DNA of 64,000 nt from an uncultured Bacilli bacterium (GTDB lineage: Bacteria; Bacillota_I; Bacilli_A; RFN20; CAG-826), in assembly GCA_934725985.1 (NCBI GenBank), contig CAKVCX010000002.1:186001-250000 (forward strand), given 5' to 3'. Each line of letters begins with the position of its first letter. Position 1 is the stretch's first letter. This document shows, one piece after another, positions 26,679-34,813 of this stretch. The notes under the pieces were generated by a model. It was given only the letters and a program-made list of their open reading frames with translations. It ran no database searches and was not told the origin of the DNA. The translations under genes were made by a program, and so were the position numbers.

Positions 26679-27536
26679 ATGAAAATTGTTATTTCGGCTG
26701 AATCCACGATTGATTTGCCTTCGGAGTTATTAGAAAAATATGATATCCATATCCTACCTTTTACTCTTGTTTTAGGGGAAGAAGAGGGGGCAGATGGAAA
26801 AATTAAGCCGGAAGATTTATATGAGTATGTTAGCAAAAGCGGCAAGCTTCCTCATACTTCCGCGGTTAATGAATTTCAATATGACGAATTCTTCTCTTCC
26901 TTATTAAAAGAATATGACCACATCATCCACTTTTCTTTATCTAGCGAGATTTCTTCTGCTTGTTCCAATGCAAAAGCGGCTGCTGCTAAATTAAACGGCA
27001 AAGTAGATATTATTGATACTAGATCTCTTTCTACTGGCATTGCCTTACAAGCCATATACGCATCTAATTTAGTTAAAAATGGGCACTCAGCCGAGGAGAT
27101 TATTTCCTTATTAACAAATAGAATCCCCTTCGACCAAGCCTCCTTTTCTTTGGAATCGGTCGATTATTTATATAAGGGGGGTAGATGCTCTTATTTAAAG
27201 ATGCTAGGCGTTAATATTTTAAAAATTAAGCCATCTATCTATGTAAAAGAAGGAAAGATGGTTGTTGGGGGTAAATATAGGGGAAATATGCTAAAAGCCG
27301 TCATGGGATATGTCGAAGACACTTTGAAAAAATTCAATAATCCTGATCATTCTAGGGTCTTTATAACTTATTCAACCGCTCCAGATGATGTAGTGGAAGC
27401 CGTTAAACAAAGGCTTTCTAAAGAAGGGTTTAAAGAAATAATCCCAACTAGGGCCGGTTCAACCATTTCTTGCCACTGTGGCCCACATTGTTTAGGCATA
27501 CTCTATTTTAATGATGGCGATAACCACATTAATTAA
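26679..27536 (+). CDS. DegV family fatty-acid-binding protein
   Basis: A 285 aa soluble protein. DegV/FakB proteins bind a fatty acid and present it to the kinase FakA for phosphorylation and phospholipid synthesis. Typical pieces are ISAESTIDLPSELLEKYDIHILPF at the start, GKLPHTSAVNEFQYDEFF (ligand pocket), IHFSLSSEISSACSNA, DTRSLSTG, YLYKGGRCSYLKMLG and KPSIYVKEGKM. At the end CHCGPHCLGILYF replaces the usual IGPHTGPGALGLFY, adding three cysteines; odd but probably tolerated. AAAGGAG precedes the ATG. Confidence 0.9.
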   Translation: MKIVISAESTIDLPSELLEKYDIHILPFTLVLGEEEGADGKIKPEDLYEYVSKSGKLPHTSAVNEFQYDEFFSSLLKEYDHIIHFSLSSEISSACSNAKAAAAKLNGKVDIIDTRSLSTGIALQAIYASNLVKNGHSAEEIISLLTNRIPFDQASFSLESVDYLYKGGRCSYLKMLGVNILKIKPSIYVKEGKMVVGGKYRGNMLKAVMGYVEDTLKKFNNPDHSRVFITYSTAPDDVVEAVKQRLSKEGFKEIIPTRAGSTISCHCGPHCLGILYFNDGDNHIN

Positions 27537-27558
27537 ATAATTTAGGTATTTAACTCTA

Positions 27559-27596
27559 GGCCTTCTTGCTTATTTATCGAACAAGGAGGTCTTTTT
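27559..27596 (+). terminator. Terminator of glycosyltransferase-degV unit
   Basis: GGCCTTCTTG (27559-27568) pairs with CAAGGAGGTC (27582-27591) over 10 bp including two G-U pairs, then TTTTT. Confidence 0.8.
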
Positions 27597-27645
27597 CTAT
27601 CTTTCTTAATAATATAAGCAACTATCATTTAACTTCTATAATTGG

Positions 27646-27657
27646 TAAAATAATTAT
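27646..27657 (+). promoter_or_regulatory. -10 box abutting the phosphoesterase gene (leaderless)
   Basis: TAAAAT (27646-27651), then aattat (6 nt), ATG 27658, with no Shine-Dalgarno sequence. A second TATAAT at 27637-27642 would leave a leader of about 8 nt. Confidence 0.45.
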
Positions 27658-28731
27658 ATGAAAAAGAAAAATATTTATTTTGCTTTACTTATTTTCTCCC
27701 TATCTTTGTTTTCTTGTGGAAATAAGACTTATTCCTTGGAGGATTATCAAAAAGAGATTTCTTTTGGGGATAAGGATTTTTTAAATGTTCTTCAATTAGC
27801 CGATATCCATTGGAGTTATGCAACAGATAAGGAAAAGCAAACCCAATATCTTCAAACTCTAATTAGTCAAAGCGAAGCCGACATTGTTATCTTAACAGGT
27901 GATCAAGTATTAAATGGTGACGCCTCGACTTATTCTTCTTTGCTTGATTGCATGGAAAATTCTTCTGCTTCTTATTTTGCTTTTGTTTATGGAAACCATG
28001 ATGAACAAGGCTTATATGATAAGCTTTATCCAATTAGGGAAGGCTTAAAAAGAAGCAAATGCCTTAACTCTTTTTGCGACAATGATGATGTTTATGGTTT
28101 AACAAATTTCGTCATAAACATTAAAGATGGCACTTCCTTGCCTTGGCAAATTTATTGTCTAGATTCCAATAGTTTAAAGCCAGGAAGCTTTAATATTCCT
28201 TATGATGTTCTTCATGATGACCAAATAAGTTGGTACGAAAAGCAAGTTAAACAAGCTAAGGAAAATAACCCCAATTCAAAATCTTTAACCTATTTCCATA
28301 TTCCTCTTTGGGAAAGTGAATATGCCTATAGGAGGTCAAAAAACATTGATTCGATTGGAAATGTAAAAAGGTTTTCCGGTTCCATGAATGAAAGCGATTT
28401 TTATATTGATGGGCTAGGTGATACTAAAGTATATGCAGGCTATAAAAGGACTTCTTTTTTCACCAAGGCTGAAGAGTTAGGTTCAACAAAAGCGATTTTT
28501 AATGGTCATGACCATAAAAATGATTTTTGTGCCGAGTATTATATAGATGAAAGTAAGCAAGATGACCCAATAGCCCTTTGTTATGGGTTAAAATCTGGTG
28601 ATGGTTTGAGCTATGACGAAGATAAACAAGGTGGTGTTTTGGCTACAATTTATAAAAATGGGGATCTTAAACTATCTAGAGCGAGACTAAATTATTCCTT
28701 TGAATATACCTTGGAGGATATGTTTAAATGA
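27658..28731 (+). CDS. Lipoprotein metallophosphoesterase
   Basis: An exported calcineurin-like phosphoesterase of 357 aa. The signal peptide ends in SLFSCG (lipobox Cys). Metal-binding blocks are LQLADIHW (D-x-H), ILTGDQVLNG (GD), FVYGNHDEQG (GNHD), TYFHIPLWE and FNGHDHKND (GHxH). All five motifs are intact, so it should be an active surface phosphatase or phosphodiesterase, perhaps releasing phosphate from nucleotides or phospholipid headgroups. It is coupled by ATGA to a membrane protein gene. Confidence 0.88.
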   Translation: MKKKNIYFALLIFSLSLFSCGNKTYSLEDYQKEISFGDKDFLNVLQLADIHWSYATDKEKQTQYLQTLISQSEADIVILTGDQVLNGDASTYSSLLDCMENSSASYFAFVYGNHDEQGLYDKLYPIREGLKRSKCLNSFCDNDDVYGLTNFVINIKDGTSLPWQIYCLDSNSLKPGSFNIPYDVLHDDQISWYEKQVKQAKENNPNSKSLTYFHIPLWESEYAYRRSKNIDSIGNVKRFSGSMNESDFYIDGLGDTKVYAGYKRTSFFTKAEELGSTKAIFNGHDHKNDFCAEYYIDESKQDDPIALCYGLKSGDGLSYDEDKQGGVLATIYKNGDLKLSRARLNYSFEYTLEDMFK

Positions 28732-29669
28732 AAAAGACAAATTATCTTTTTAAAATAATAGATGCGACTTTATTTGCTATATCTAGTTTACCTATTTTTT
28801 ATATAGCGACTTTCTTCTTGCAAGATATAGGCAGCAAGTTCTCATTTTTTCTTACCTTTTTGCCTTTGTATTTATCTTTTTTTGGCTTATTTTATCTTTA
28901 TATTTCTTATCATTTTTGTTTCTTTTTTGTTAGCAAAGAAAAACAAAAGAAATCTTTTTTGGGTCATGGAATCGCTTTATCAACGCTAGGCTTTTTAATA
29001 ATCTTAATTGATGTAATTTATTTAGCAAACGGGACTTATTCCTCATTTTTAATTAACAGGGCGAGTAAAATTTATCCTCTCGATTCTTTCTTGCTAGGCT
29101 TTTTGTTTTGCTTGGTTGGAGGACTTTATTCTTATCTTTATTTTAGGAAAAAAGAAATTAATTTAGGAGTAAATGTGGCAAAAAGGATTTGGTATTTTTC
29201 TACCTTGAAGATTATTTTTGCTTTGGTTGCTAGCTTTTTCCTTGGCGATTTGCTTTTCTGCTTTGTTACTTTTGATCGCAGCTTTTCTAATTTCTTTTTG
29301 ACTCTTAGTGTCTATTTATTAATGGCTTTCTTGCCTTTCTTAGTAATTTTTTATAGTTCTTATTTAAACGGAAAAAAAGACGAAGACTTAATAAAATCCA
29401 ACAAGCAAATATCGCTTATCTTAACCGTTATAGGATTAGCCTTAAGTTCTTATTTTTTGATTGGTTATTCAATTAAGCCAAGCTTTTTCTCCGAGTCTAT
29501 GGTCGCTTCCTTTCCTCTTATTTTTATGGCTTCTAAATTCATTGGGCCTATTTTATTGGTAGTAATTTCTATTTTGCGTCCTGCTCTTTCTTATTTTTAT
29601 TGCTTAAAAAAAGAAAAAGATATTTTAAAAACAAGCAAAAACTCCCTTAACAACATTAACAATAATTGA
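28728..29669 (+). CDS. Polytopic membrane protein, unknown function
   Basis: A 313 aa protein with about 8 predicted helices, Phe/Leu/Ser-rich, with short basic loops (KEKQKKS, RKKEINLG) that orient them. No family recognised. Its start overlaps the phosphoesterase stop by 4 nt, so the two are translated together and may act together at the membrane. The promoter of the rimP operon lies within its last codons. Confidence 0.5.
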   Translation: MKKTNYLFKIIDATLFAISSLPIFYIATFFLQDIGSKFSFFLTFLPLYLSFFGLFYLYISYHFCFFFVSKEKQKKSFLGHGIALSTLGFLIILIDVIYLANGTYSSFLINRASKIYPLDSFLLGFLFCLVGGLYSYLYFRKKEINLGVNVAKRIWYFSTLKIIFALVASFFLGDLLFCFVTFDRSFSNFFLTLSVYLLMAFLPFLVIFYSSYLNGKKDEDLIKSNKQISLILTVIGLALSSYFLIGYSIKPSFFSESMVASFPLIFMASKFIGPILLVVISILRPALSYFYCLKKEKDILKTSKNSLNNINNN

Positions 29670-29675
29670 TAAAAT
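29647..29675 (+). promoter_or_regulatory. Promoter of the rimP-nusA-infB operon
   Basis: TTAACA (29647-29652), 17-bp spacer, TAAAAT (29670-29675). It overlaps the end of the upstream gene. Predicted start near 29682, giving an approximately 80-nt leader. Confidence 0.6.
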
Positions 29676-29678
29676 AAA

Positions 29679-29750
29679 AGCGTCGGAAATCCCGTCGAGG
29701 TTCCGCTATTTCAAATATTTTGGAGTGGCAATTGCCACTCTTTCTATTTT
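29679..29750 (+). promoter_or_regulatory. Structured rimP leader with terminator-like palindrome
   Basis: A first hairpin can form between AGC..GGAA (29679-29688) and TTCCGCT (29701-29707). It is followed by an 18-nt perfect palindrome GAGTGGCAATTGCCACTC (29723-29740) and the U-rich tttctatttt. The palindrome plus U tract looks like an attenuator placed just before the ribosome site AAGGAGGTG (29751-29759). Since NusA is encoded in the operon and modulates termination, feedback attenuation is plausible but inferred. Alternatively it simply terminates upstream readthrough. Confidence 0.55.
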
Positions 29751-29761
29751 AAGGAGGTGCT

Positions 29762-30226
29762 ATGAACGAAATTGAAAAGAAAATAACTTCTTTATTGGAA
29801 AAACCTTTATTGGAAAAAGGGTACTCTATATACGAGATTAATTATTCATTTTCCCCATCTAACTCTTCTTTATCGATAGTCTTGGATAGAAAAACACCCA
29901 TTAGTCTTGATGAAATAGTGGTCATGTCTGATTTAATCTCATCTATTTTGGATGATTTTGATCCAATTGAAGGAGCGTATACTTTGGACGTTTCCTCTTC
30001 CGGGGCCGAAAAAAGAATCAAGGTAAATGAGCTTATAGATTATGTCGGCTGCTATGTCAACATCCATCTAATTAACCCTTATAAAGGCGAGAATTATTTA
30101 GAAGGGGAACTAAAGGCAGTTAATGGACCTAAGGTTGTTCTTCTAACTAATAACAAAGGGAAAAAAATTGAGATCGAACTAGATAGGGATAACATTGATA
30201 AGGCTCGTCTGGCCATTAAATTTTGA
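29762..30226 (+). CDS. rimP: Ribosome maturation factor RimP
   Basis: Cytosolic factor for 30S subunit maturation. The 154 aa have the N-terminal alpha/beta domain (EKPLLEKGYSIYEINYSF, then LSIVLDRKTPISLDEIV), the GAYTLDVSSSGAEKRI signature (family SSPGL-R region, here with SSSGAEK), and a C-terminal SH3-like barrel (GCYVNIHL, FLEGELKAVNG-like). A strong Shine-Dalgarno AAGGAGGTG is present. It is first in the conserved order rimP-nusA-ylxR-ylxQ-infB-rbfA. Confidence 0.92.
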   Translation: MNEIEKKITSLLEKPLLEKGYSIYEINYSFSPSNSSLSIVLDRKTPISLDEIVVMSDLISSILDDFDPIEGAYTLDVSSSGAEKRIKVNELIDYVGCYVNIHLINPYKGENYLEGELKAVNGPKVVLLTNNKGKKIEIELDRDNIDKARLAIKF

Positions 30227-30248
30227 TTAAATAATTTAGGATAAAAAA

Positions 30249-32057
30249 ATGAAAAAGAATGCAAATGCAAACAAAGTGAATTTCGTAGATGCCTTAAGAG
30301 GCGTTGCCGATTCAAAGGGCTTAAGCGATGAAGAAGTAATCTATGCCCTAGAAGAAGCCATTACCAGGGCTTATATAAAGTACTTGGGCGGTTGGGAAGA
30401 TACCCGTGTTGAATGCCATGTTGATCCAGAGACTGGAAAAGTAGACTTAGCCCAAATTAAAAAAGTCGTTGAGGAAGTTAAAGACGATTATTTGGAAATC
30501 TCTGTTGAAGAGGCTAACGAAGGGCTAAAGAAACAAAAATATAATGTTGGGGACGACTATTATTGCGTTTGCCCAGTCGATGACATTACCAAAGTTACTA
30601 CTAACGCCATAAAGAATAACTTCCGTCAAAAACTTGCCGAAGCCGAAAGAAGCGTCCTTTATAACATTTATAAAGACCATATTGGCGAGATGTTGGTTGG
30701 TACGGTTGAAAAAGCCGACGATAGAAGTGTCACCGTTTCAATTGGCAGAACTTATGTTGAGCTTGGCAAGAAAGAATTGATTGGTGATGAATTTTTCCAT
30801 GTTGGCGATCAAATAAAAGTCTATATCCAAGAAGTCAAATCTGCCGTTCCTGCCGATGGGAAGATTGCTAAAGGACCTCAAATTGAAGCAACACGTTCTA
30901 GCGAAGGTTTCCTAAAAAGGTTATTTGAAGAAGAAATACATGAAATTTATGATGGCACGGTAGTCATCAAATCCATTGCTAGACAAGCAGGTATTAGGTC
31001 AAAAGTTGCCGTTGCTAGCGTTAACGAAGACGTCGATGCAACCGGTGCTTGCATTGGCCAAGGTGGATCTAGGATTCAAAAAATTGTCCAACAATTAGGA
31101 AATGGAAAGATAAAAGAAAAAATTGATGTCGTCAATTATTCACCAAATCCAGGTGTTTTCATTATCGAGGCTTGCCGTCCTGTTACTGTTATTGGCGTTT
31201 TGATCGATGAAGAAAACAAAACTGCCGATGTCATTATAAATGATGGTGATTTGCCACTTGGTTTAGGTAAAAAACAAGCCAATTTGAAATTAGCTTCCAA
31301 ACTGACTGGTTACAATATTGAAATGGTGGAAAAATCCAAAGCCGAGAAATTTGGCATTGAATACATTCCTTCTGAAGAATGGATTAAAAAAGCCGAGGAA
31401 GAAAAAAGGCAAAGAGAAAAGGAAGCTTATATTAAAAAGGCCGAGGAAGAAGCTGCTAGAAGAGCAAGGGAAGAAGAAGAAAAACGCCTTGCCGAAGAAG
31501 AGGCAAAACGCCTTGCCGAGGAAGAAGAAGCAAGAAAAGCCCTTGAAGAAAAGCAACTTCAAGAAAAGGCAAGCAAAGAAGCCAATAAAGAGGAAATTCC
31601 AACTCCAAAAGTTGCTCCAAAAGCCAGCGCTACCCCGGATATGTTCCCTGTTGAAGCCATTAATCCAGCCAAGGCTGCCTTAGCTCAAGTTATGGCTCAA
31701 AAGAAAGCGGAAGAAGAAGCTGCTAAAAAAGCTAGTGAGAATAAAGAAAGCGTTACTCCAACTATCGAAGTTAAGACTACGACCTCTTTAGACGATCTAG
31801 AAAAAGAGCTAGAATCCGCCAAAGAGAAAAAGACAAAATCCGGTAGCAAGATGAAACGCCCACGCAAGATTACAGAAGATGAGGTCAAGCGTGAGGTTTC
31901 TAAGCCTACCATTCCAACAATGCCAGTCTATACTGAAGAAGAGTTGTCTCAAATCGAAGAAGAGGAAAATTCCGATTACGACGATTTAGATAGCGATGAA
32001 GACATTGACGAAGACTACAGCGAATACGACCAATATTACGACGATGACGGAAAATAA
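30249..32057 (+). CDS. nusA: Transcription factor NusA with long acidic C-terminal extension
   Basis: Binds RNA polymerase and controls pausing, termination and antitermination. Order: N-terminal RNAP-binding domain (1-125, AITRAYIKYLGG), S1 (about 135-200), KH1 and KH2 (about 225-345; GSRIQKIVQQLG). The usual Firmicutes protein ends near 370. Here about 227 more residues follow: an E/K/A/R-rich helical, coiled-coil-like stretch (about 376-450), a mixed low-complexity linker, and an extremely acidic end (DSDEDIDEDYSEYDQYYDDD). At DNA level a 15-mer AAAACGCCTTGCCGA repeats with a 24-nt period at 31481 and 31505. The stop lies inside ylxR. Confidence 0.95.
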   Translation: MKKNANANKVNFVDALRGVADSKGLSDEEVIYALEEAITRAYIKYLGGWEDTRVECHVDPETGKVDLAQIKKVVEEVKDDYLEISVEEANEGLKKQKYNVGDDYYCVCPVDDITKVTTNAIKNNFRQKLAEAERSVLYNIYKDHIGEMLVGTVEKADDRSVTVSIGRTYVELGKKELIGDEFFHVGDQIKVYIQEVKSAVPADGKIAKGPQIEATRSSEGFLKRLFEEEIHEIYDGTVVIKSIARQAGIRSKVAVASVNEDVDATGACIGQGGSRIQKIVQQLGNGKIKEKIDVVNYSPNPGVFIIEACRPVTVIGVLIDEENKTADVIINDGDLPLGLGKKQANLKLASKLTGYNIEMVEKSKAEKFGIEYIPSEEWIKKAEEEKRQREKEAYIKKAEEEAARRAREEEEKRLAEEEAKRLAEEEEARKALEEKQLQEKASKEANKEEIPTPKVAPKASATPDMFPVEAINPAKAALAQVMAQKKAEEEAAKKASENKESVTPTIEVKTTTSLDDLEKELESAKEKKTKSGSKMKRPRKITEDEVKREVSKPTIPTMPVYTEEELSQIEEEENSDYDDLDSDEDIDEDYSEYDQYYDDDGK

Positions 32058-32286
32058 AATCATTTCTTATCGTTTTAATATGATTACTAGGCAAGTAGAA
32101 GAAAAACGAAATCTACTTCGCCTAGTAAAAATAAATGGAATTCTTCATGTAGACCTCCATCAAAAAATGATGGGTAGAGGGCTTTATCTAAGCAAAGAAA
32201 AAGAACAAATAAAAATATTCTTTAAAAAGGCTAAAGGTAAATATGGAGAACTAGGAGAAGATTTAATTTCTTATTTAGAAAAATAA
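32044..32286 (+). CDS. ylxR: YlxR (DUF448) family RNA-binding protein, divergent
   Basis: An 80 aa protein at the standard place between nusA and ylxQ. The C-terminal signature GRGLYLSKEKEQ and LLRLVK before it match DUF448. The N-terminal RKC-V-T/S-G motif is replaced by SYRFNMITRQ, so the usual cysteine is gone. I take ATG 32044, which overlaps nusA by 14 nt, instead of a longer frame from 31996 that would add only Thr/Asn-rich sequence read from nusA's acidic tail. YlxR is reported in other bacteria to bind RNA or act on RNase P; the role here is unproven. Confidence 0.78.
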   Translation: MTENKIISYRFNMITRQVEEKRNLLRLVKINGILHVDLHQKMMGRGLYLSKEKEQIKIFFKKAKGKYGELGEDLISYLEK

Positions 32287-32287
32287 A

Positions 32288-32587
32288 ATGGATGAAGTAC
32301 TAGGATTATTGGGTTTACTTAACAAAGGTGGCAAATTGGTTTTTGGTCAATCCATTTTCTTTTCTAGAAAGATTAAATTGCTTTTGCTAGCCAAGGACGC
32401 TTCGAAAAATAGCAAAGAAAAAGCCATTAATTTTGCTAAAAGCAATTCAATTGATCTAATTGAACTTTCCAGTAAGGAAATATTAGGCCAAGCTATTGGC
32501 TATGAAGAGATTTCCTTAGTTGGGATAATCGATAGCAAAGCCGCGAAAGCAATGAAAAACAAGGTAGAATCAAAAGGAGTGAAATAA
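32288..32587 (+). CDS. ylxQ: L7Ae-like ribosomal protein YlxQ
   Basis: A 99 aa member of the L7Ae/L30e/Gadd45 RNA-binding family, which binds kink-turns. The conserved pattern is LGLLNKGGKLVFGQSIFF, then KIKLLLLAKDASKNSKEKAINFAKS and LGQAIGYEEISLVGIID. It begins 2 nt after ylxR and its stop overlaps the infB start by one base (TAATG). Confidence 0.88.
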   Translation: MDEVLGLLGLLNKGGKLVFGQSIFFSRKIKLLLLAKDASKNSKEKAINFAKSNSIDLIELSSKEILGQAIGYEEISLVGIIDSKAAKAMKNKVESKGVK

Positions 32588-34461
32588 TGAAAAACAAAGA
32601 CAATTACCAAAGCAAGAAAAACAATCGGCCTAATAATAACCGTATGAGCAATTTTGCTCCTTCAAATAAATCCAAATCCAAGCAAGAATATGCCAAAGTC
32701 AATGGAGGCGTTTTTGTTTACTCCAAGCCTTTGACCTTAGGCGAACTATCAAAAGCCATAAATGTTCCTGCAACTGATATTATTAAATATTTGTTCATGC
32801 AAGGAAAAGCCATTACCATCAATTCAATGCTTGATGATGATACGATAGGAACCATTTGCCTTCAATTTGGCTACGACTTTAAGAAAGAGAAAGTAGTTGA
32901 TGAGACTCATTTTGAAGATTTAGAAATAAAAGATGATCCGTCCCAATTAAAAGAAAGACCGGCAGTAGTTACCATTATGGGGCATGTCGATCATGGCAAG
33001 ACTACTTTAATCGATGCGATTAGATCTAGCCACATTGTCGATACCGAAGCAGGTGGTATCTCTCAAGAAATAGGTGCTTATCAAAAAGAAATCCATGGGA
33101 AAAAGATTACTTTTATCGATACTCCAGGGCATGCTGCTTTTACTGCCATGAGAGCTAGGGGAGCCTCCGTTACCGATATCGTAGTTCTTGTTGTTGCTGC
33201 CGATGATGGAGTCATGCCTCAAACAATAGAGGCTATTGACCATGCTAAAGCTGCCAATGTTCCTCTAATTGTTGCTATTAATAAAATGGATAAAGCAGGC
33301 GCCAACCCTAGAAGAGTAAAAGAAGAATTAATGGCCCACGATGTAATTGCAGAAGATTATGGGGGCGATGTATTGACTTGTGAGATTTCTGCTAAAAAAG
33401 GTGAAGGAATCGACAATTTGCTCGATATGATTCTTTTAAAAGCGGAAATGCTTGAATTAAAAGCCAATCCTTCTAGATATGCAATCGGGACGGTTTTAGA
33501 AGCCGAATTAGATAAAGGAGAAGGCCCGAAAGCGACTTTGCTAGTACAAAATGGCACTTTAAATGTCGGCGATTATGTCGTTGTTGGTGAAACTTATGGA
33601 AAAATAAGAAGAATGACCAACGAATTTAGGCAAATTGTAAAAGTTGCGCTTCCTTCAACCCCAGTTTCGGTCATTGGGTTAAACAATGTCCCTTCGGCTG
33701 GCGATAGATTCATGGCCTTCCCCGAAGAAAAGCAAGCCAAAGACATTGCTTTTAAAAGAGCCCAAGCTAAACTTGATGCCTCTAGGGGAACTAACGCCGC
33801 CATGTCTTTGTCCGATTTAAATAATTTGGTCAATGCTGGAAAAGTTAAAGATTTCAACGTAATTGTAAAAGCGGATTCAGATGGTACGGCCCAAGCTTTA
33901 AAAGCCAATTTGGAAAAAATGTCGAATGAATCCGTCAAAATCCATGTCTTGTTAGCTGCGGCTGGAGCAATCTCTGATTCTGATGTTTTACTAGCTAACG
34001 CTTCTCATGCCGTCATTTTTGGCTTTAATGTTAGACCTGATGCTAGGGTTAGGACGATGGCTAGCGAAAATCATGTCGAAATACATTTACATAAGATAAT
34101 TTATGAATTGCTTGATGAAATGGAAGCAGCCTTAAAAGGCATGGTCAAGACTGAACAAGTTGAAAATGTAACAGGACAAGCCGAGATTAGACACATTTAT
34201 AAAATTTCTAAAATAGGTACTATTGGGGGTTCTTATGTTACTTCCGGTTTCTTAAAAAGTGGCGAAAGAATCCGCTTGTTACGTAATGGGATTGTCATTT
34301 ATGAAGGCAAACTTGGCTCTTTGAAGAGATTTAAAGACGATGCTAAGGAAGTAAAAGAAGGCTATGAATGTGGCTTGACTATAGATGGCTATAACGACAT
34401 TAAGGAAGGGGATATTGTCGAAGGATACGAACTAGTCGACAAAGGTGAAAAAGATGGCTAA
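32587..34461 (+). CDS. infB: Translation initiation factor IF-2
   Basis: GTPase that brings initiator tRNA to the 30S subunit. The 624 aa are compact: only about 40 residues of low-complexity sequence precede the IF2N domain (TLGELSKAINVPATDIIKYLFMQG). G1 is GHVDHGKTT, G3 DTPGHAAF, G4 NKMDKAG, then G5 and domains II-IV with EAELDKGEGPKATLLVQNGTL. The long charged N-terminal arm common in other bacteria is absent, while NusA upstream carries a comparable charged arm. ATG follows ylxQ by overlap; GGAG is at -10. Confidence 0.97.
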   Translation: MKNKDNYQSKKNNRPNNNRMSNFAPSNKSKSKQEYAKVNGGVFVYSKPLTLGELSKAINVPATDIIKYLFMQGKAITINSMLDDDTIGTICLQFGYDFKKEKVVDETHFEDLEIKDDPSQLKERPAVVTIMGHVDHGKTTLIDAIRSSHIVDTEAGGISQEIGAYQKEIHGKKITFIDTPGHAAFTAMRARGASVTDIVVLVVAADDGVMPQTIEAIDHAKAANVPLIVAINKMDKAGANPRRVKEELMAHDVIAEDYGGDVLTCEISAKKGEGIDNLLDMILLKAEMLELKANPSRYAIGTVLEAELDKGEGPKATLLVQNGTLNVGDYVVVGETYGKIRRMTNEFRQIVKVALPSTPVSVIGLNNVPSAGDRFMAFPEEKQAKDIAFKRAQAKLDASRGTNAAMSLSDLNNLVNAGKVKDFNVIVKADSDGTAQALKANLEKMSNESVKIHVLLAAAGAISDSDVLLANASHAVIFGFNVRPDARVRTMASENHVEIHLHKIIYELLDEMEAALKGMVKTEQVENVTGQAEIRHIYKISKIGTIGGSYVTSGFLKSGERIRLLRNGIVIYEGKLGSLKRFKDDAKEVKEGYECGLTIDGYNDIKEGDIVEGYELVDKGEKDG

Positions 34462-34813
34462 TAGACAAGGCAGAATAAAAGCCGTTATTGGCAAAGACAT
34501 AGCAGAAATTGTTTCTAGGGAAATTAAAAATCCCCATATTGGAATGGTTTCGGTTAATGAAGTGGTAGTCAATGACGATTATAGCGAGGCGAAAGTTTAT
34601 GTTACTTTTTTTGGAGATCACCCCAAAACAAAACTTGCCGAACTTAAAAAAAGCGAGGGCTTTGTTAGGTCTTCGCTAGCTAAAAAAATGGATTTATATT
34701 CCGTCCCTAAAATCAAATTCGTTTTGGATGAATCTTTCGAAAAGGCTTTATCTTTAGACAAGGCCTTAGAAAGGGAAGAGGAACAATTAAAAAATCTTAA
34801 AAAGGATGTGTAG
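34454..34813 (+). CDS. rbfA: Ribosome-binding factor A
   Basis: KH-fold factor for 16S 5'-end maturation and cold adaptation. About 119 aa; typical pieces are RQGRIKAVIGKDIAEIVSREIKNP, GMVSVNEVVVNDDYSEAKVYVTFFG, and RSSLAKKMDLYSVPKIKFVLDESFEKA. ATG 34454 is preferred to the in-frame GTG 34445: AAAGGTG (34441-34447) is then 6 nt upstream, and the protein starts MANRQGR. It overlaps infB by 8 nt. The end overlaps the convergent ttcA-like gene by 17 nt. Confidence 0.93.
   Translation: MANRQGRIKAVIGKDIAEIVSREIKNPHIGMVSVNEVVVNDDYSEAKVYVTFFGDHPKTKLAELKKSEGFVRSSLAKKMDLYSVPKIKFVLDESFEKALSLDKALEREEEQLKNLKKDV

Noticed and set aside
31290..31912. Long open frames on both strands within nusA
   Set aside because: They mirror the repetitive GAA/GAG/AAA codons of the charged arm and have no start signals or family resemblance.
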